From Tamarix chinensis (Eukaryota > Streptophyta > Magnoliopsida > Caryophyllales > Tamaricaceae): a stretch of DNA of 64,000 bases. Below, in pieces: positions 59,799-64,000 of the stretch. Each line of letters starts with the position of its first letter. The first letter of the stretch is position 1. The DNA lies in the NCBI GenBank assembly GCA_030549775.1, contig CM060178.1:66144896-66208895 (forward strand), read 5' to 3'. Position numbers and translations under genes: made by a program. Under the pieces are notes generated by a model. It did no database searches. It worked only from the letters and a program-made list of their open reading frames with translations, and was not told where the DNA came from.

Positions 59799-60612
59799 TG
59801 TAATACCCTATAATTTTGGAATTTATAAAATGAATTTTTTTTATATGTTTAATGGATTTTAAATAATGTTTAATCTTAATTTAGAAATAGATATATATAT
59901 ATATATATATTAGGTTTGATTTGAAAAGGGACTTGGAAAAAGGCTTGGAAATTTGAGAAAAAAAATGAGTTTTCTTAGTGTACCAATTGATTGGTTCTAT
60001 AAACAATTGACTGATCTATTGTTTTAAGTAGGGGTTTTAGTTCAATGAAATTAAATAGCTGGTTTGAGAAAATAATTGAGTGGTATATATAATAGTCAAC
60101 TGGTCAACCAAACTAATCAACCAACTTGTCGAGCTAATTATTTTTTTTAAGTATGATTTTTTTTAGAAAAATTATTTCACCAAATTAGAATTTTTATTAT
60201 CCAACTTCAAGCTATTTCCTAGGTAATATTAAATCCTTTTAATCATTTATACGGCCTTAAATTTGTCTGTGGTGGTATCAAATATCTAATTTGGGGGGGG
60301 AGGATGACTTCATCCATGTTCTTCTTCTTCCTCTCTCCTTTATATAGCTTTAGAATGGACAATATGCTCGAGATTTTCATGACACACTTGAGAGATTTAT
60401 TTTCCACTCTAATCTACCCATTTTCTTTCTTCTTTTTAATCTTTCTCTAAAAAATCATTACTTACATTCTCCAAATATCACTATTGGAGCCTTGAGAAAA
60501 AATTTAGTTATGTTCTTGATAAATCTAACCCATATAGTCCAATTTTGCAAAGTGAAATTAGGGTTTTGATCAGTTGCACTTCTCTCCTTCATTTGTTGAT
60601 CGATTCCTTGGT

Positions 60613-60620
60613 TATAAATA
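60613..60620 (+). promoter_or_regulatory. TATA box of the 59799 LTR
   Basis: GGTTATAAATATCC, 814 bp into the LTR, followed by a CCTCTTTTCAACCATTGA block equivalent to the CACCGAAA start region of related LTRs. Confidence 0.6.
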
Positions 60621-61639
60621 TCCTTAATCATTTTCCCTTTTACCTCTTTTCAACCATTGAGATATTATGAGTTCTTGCCCCACTTGTGCTCCACTCTTCT
60701 TCATTTTGAGAATTCACCCTAATTCATTTGCCTCTTTTGATCCTTTCTCTAGCTCCCTCTTGTATTATTCTTAAGCAGGAAGAGTTAAACTTGGGAAAAG
60801 TTAAGATTTTTTTTCAACTAATTTTCTTATAATCACCTTAGAGGTGTTAAATTCTATATTCTTTCCCATAATTCATATTTCTTGATTTATGATACTTCTA
60901 AGAAGGTTTTTGAGTTTTTAACCTCTTATTTTTAGGTTTTTCAGAGTTGGAATCTTCCAACTAAAGCTTTTACTTTCTTGGTGTGGAAAAGTAAGTCATT
61001 TTTTACATTGAAGTGTGATATAAATAATCATATGAGCTAGTATAGTTGGTAAATTTTTTATCTTTTCATACTTTCATAATATTGCTATTATTTTAGTGAT
61101 GCATGTTAGAATATTTAAAAATTCTAAGAAAAAGTATGAATTCATGATAAAATAGGGTTGATTCTATGTAAATTCAGTATGAGTAGTATATAAGCATGTG
61201 GAACTTATGTTTTTTATAGTGATAATGTTATGATTTTGATGTGATTGGATTTTGGGAGCCTTAATCATGTTTAGAGTACCTATAATGTGTTATCTAGAAG
61301 TCAATCAACTGATTGGTTAAGTCAAACCAATTAATTGGTTCCTAGAATAGTCAACTAATTAGCCTAACCAATTGATGGGGTTGTATGTGATGTCTTTTTT
61401 GATCTCTAGTTGAACTCATCGACTAGTTATGCCTAACTAATTAACCAGTTGTTAGAATAGTTGACTGATAAGCTCAACCAATCAACTAGTTCTAGGTTAG
61501 AATTCGGGGTGATCTCTTCTTAAACCTATTAATTAGTTTGTTAGAACTGGTCCACTGATTTTAGAACAATCAATTGTTCTGACCAAATCAATCGATAAGT
61601 TTTGAGAGGGAACTCTAGGGTTTAGCTGAGCCAAACTTG

Positions 61640-62410
61640 ATGCAGGGGCATCGATGAATTCTCATGATACATCTAAGGATTCTCGTGATAATAAGAATTT
61701 AGCATTATTAATAATGAAGCCTATTATAATAGGTATATTTAATGATAGCATAACTTTAACTAACCATAACAAGTATATTTTAAGTGATTCCGAGGAGAAG
61801 ATTCAAGATGTTAACACATTTAAGATTATATCTTATGTTACAAGTTATTATAGGTCAAAGGAGTTATTATGCATGGAAGTCAAACTTTCAAGTCAAAGAA
61901 GACCTAGTTAACATTCCTATATTAATTAGGGCTTTTGTTAGTTGTTTCCATGTAATAACTAGTTATGTTTATTTGTAATAATTTATAGTTCAATTCATGT
62001 ATAATATAGGTTAGTAATATGCTGCTATTAAAGGTTAGTGGGCTAATTAGTCATGTGCGCAAACTTGTCACTACCTATATAAGGCATGACTCAACACCTT
62101 TATACATGAGAAGAAGAATAGTTGAATATTGAATCTAATAACAAGTACACTACTTGGTTATCTTTCTTTGTTTTGAGTGAAATTTTCTTCTTAAGACTCC
62201 ATGAAGTAATCTTAGCTAGAGCCTTTAAATGTGTTATTGGAGAAATATTTAAATATGTCTTCTTGTTGAATATTTCTTGAAGATTCATAGCTTTATTTAA
62301 GTCTTAGTTGAATCTCACTTGAAGATTCTCATCCTTCACCTTAATCTTCAACCCACCGATCCTACCATTTAATCTAACCTTAAAAGCTCCTCTTTTCCTT
62401 TAAATATTCA
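61640..62410 (+). mobile_element. Insert in the 59799 LTR, probable LTR-retrotransposon fragment
   Basis: Homology to sister LTRs stops near 61640 and resumes near 62410. It carries an 85-codon open frame (61654-61911, MNSHDTSKDSRDNK...) that I do not recognise, then a purine run GAGGAGAAGATTCAAGA directly before TGTTAACACATT (61809), like a polypurine tract and LTR start. A TATATAAGG box lies near 62077. Ends and target duplication are not clear. Confidence 0.4.
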
Positions 62411-63689
62411 CATTAAAACCAATTAATTGGTTTGGCTAAAGAGGATTTTCTCATTTCTTTAACCTTGATATGATATGATATTTGATATTAGGGTATAACA
62501 TGATTTTTTAATGAAGAGAATGCATATTTTGGCATGAGTCAACCAACCTTTTAGAATAAAACTCTAATTAATTAAAAATGATTAAATAGTACATTAGTCT
62601 AGATTACCCAATCATTGAGTAGCTACTGAGGGTTAGTCTACCTTCAGTCGTTTATTATACATTTGGGCTTGGCTTCAGTCAAGATCTTAGTAAATCTCAG
62701 TCTCTTACTTACTCTAGACGTTCATCATGTAATAGGGGTATTGATACTAACAGATGTGGTCACATAAGTGGTTTATTTAGCTTCAACTAGGACTTTATAT
62801 CCATTAGTTCTTATTTAGCTTTGGATAGAACTCTATGTCCACTGGTGGTTACTTGATTTTGATTGGACTGTATGCTCATTGGTGGTCACTTGACTTTAGC
62901 CAAATTTAATATCCTCTATTTTGGTATGGCTTCTATGGTATTGTGAGACTATAGGGTGGTAACTCGGTCCACTTCTTAAGAATGAATAATGGTTTATGAA
63001 TAAAGAACTTACATGATTATGCAAACTCAGAAGATGGAATTAATGGGTAAATTATGCAGTGGGTTGTAGGAAAGTCTAATGAGTTTCTTGAATAACTTGC
63101 TTACATGATTATATGGTAATATTTATGACATCTATATTGTGATGATAAGCATAATGAGTTATGAATTATCTAAGTTGAAATGGCATGAATTCCTTATGCA
63201 TTCTATGGCCATGATAGCATATGTAAATCTAATTGGATCATGTAAGTGTGATATGTAATTAGAATGATCTCTATATTATTTCTTGGTATTGTATGCTTGT
63301 GACTCCTATTAAGAAGGTAACTTGGCATACTTGGTATATAACGTACCGATGTACCTATTTGTTTGGTCACTTGCTCAATCCAATGAGTAGAAGATCATAT
63401 ATAGGTTTTTAAGAGTGGTTAGTAGTTGGCCTACTATTAGGCTTAGGGGAATAAGAGCGTGTATACCCAAATATCTTTTGTAGGTCCTTAATGGACTGGG
63501 GTTTTGGCTTTTTCATACTATTGTTTTATCTCTAATGTACTTCTATACTTGCAGTTTACTCTCTTCTATGTATTTCAGATATTTGGGTCTCATTGTGGTC
63601 ATAATTATAAATGCTTAATTGTGGTATCCTTATAATATGTTTTATACACTTTATATCTCGTATTTAGTTAGGTTGGTTTTCTTAGTCTT

Positions 63690-63736
63690 GTATCTACCAT
63701 GGGATGGGTGGTGGACATCTATATTATGTTAAATAC
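63690..63736 (+). promoter_or_regulatory. Conserved LTR terminal hairpin, copy 11
   Basis: Arms GTATCTACCATGG and TATTATGTTAAATAC. About 10 positions pair including wobbles. 96 bp from the LTR end, followed by AGTGGTAACACC. Confidence 0.5.
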
Positions 63737-63832
63737 AGTGGTAACACCCTATTTTGTCTAGGTGTTTGGTATCATTTTTTTTACTTCTATAATATTTTTA
63801 AAAAAATTGGTAGTGAAAATGGGGATATTAAA

Positions 63833-64000
63833 TACAATCTCCATTGAAAAAACATAAGGACATCATCAGTGAACAACAAGGAGATCGACTAAACCTTTTC
63901 ATATTTAGGATGGGGAGTAAAAGCATGGTTCTCCCAAAGAGTACTAAATAACATGTTGAGATACTCCATAATAATGAAAAAAAAGGTGAAATAGGTTCAC
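63833..64000 (-). pseudogene. L1-like LINE RT catalytic core (LINE 2, continues beyond the window)
   Basis: On the minus strand LLFTDDVLMFFNGD (about 63843-63885) is the RT active site, FTDD at 63859-63870, with both catalytic Asp kept. Upstream are LLWENHAFTPHPKYEKV-like residues matching the segment before FADD in plant L1 elements. The remaining 5' part of the LINE lies to the right of the window. The reading joins 59798 when the solo LTR is removed. Confidence 0.85.

Larger units (their letters stand above)
59799..63832 (+). mobile_element. Solo LTR, forward, in LINE 2 (perfect TSD TACAA)
   Basis: Starts TGTAATACCCTATAATTTT and ends GGGGATATTAAA (usual ATTACA, last C lost), 4,034 bp, with TACAA at 59794-59798 and 63833-63837. 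The LINE RT reading continues across it. It contains an AT microsatellite (59889-59911), CGACTGATT-type motifs (59980-60130, 61300-61610), TATAAATA (60613-60620), an inserted fragment (about 61640-62410) and the terminal hairpin (63690-63736). Confidence 0.9.

Overview
The window is repeat DNA from a flowering plant with a large, LTR-retrotransposon-rich, AT-rich genome. This rests on a decayed Ty3/gypsy chromovirus with a tRNA-iMet-type primer site, many multi-kilobase LTRs of the TGTAAYACCCC...GGGGTRTTACA type, degenerate L1-like LINEs, and plant-style TATAAATA core promoters. I found no host protein gene, rRNA or tRNA. Almost every open frame is a by-product of microsatellites or purine/pyrimidine-biased tracts. 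The species cannot be named from sequence alone.

Layout. 1-1262: AT-rich DNA, then a possible CACTA-type subterminal repeat region. 1263-5053: 5'-truncated forward LTR. 5054-6700: remnant of a second Ty3/gypsy element (Gag zinc knuckle, polypurine tract, short LTR). 6701-39713: one old chromovirus. Its 5' LTR is 6701-10738, split by a copia-like solo LTR at 7752-9356. Its primer site is at 10742 and its decayed gag-pol runs 10991-17110, with the chromodomain split by an insert of about 1.7 kb. Its polypurine tract ends at 17277. Its 3' LTR starts at 17278 and ends at 39713, swollen from about 3 kb to 22.4 kb by five further LTR insertions. 39714-45604: two truncated reverse LTRs. 45605-52300: an L1-like LINE on the minus strand, split by a reverse solo LTR (46582-50943). 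54905-64000: a second minus-strand LINE, split by two forward solo LTRs (55546-59028 and 59799-63832). A short solo LTR lies at 53391-54904.

How it fits together. Target-site duplications of 5 bp, perfect or with one mismatch, support most insertion boundaries and give a relative order: LINEs and the chromovirus first, then solo LTRs into them, then one solo LTR (30989-35665, CTTCG on both sides, CpG-rich) inside another. The most notable signal is inside the LTRs. Nearly all share a 43-47 nt stem-loop ending 79-102 bp before the LTR 3' end, whose stem is kept by G-U wobble and compensatory changes while its sequence diverges. Further conserved modules lie upstream: a CAGTACGTAGCGTACTG inverted repeat, tandem CCACCGGYTATAATAGTGG units, telo-box-like TAGGGTTT clusters and CGACTGGTT-type repeats. 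These LTRs appear to encode a very long, structured R-U5 leader RNA.
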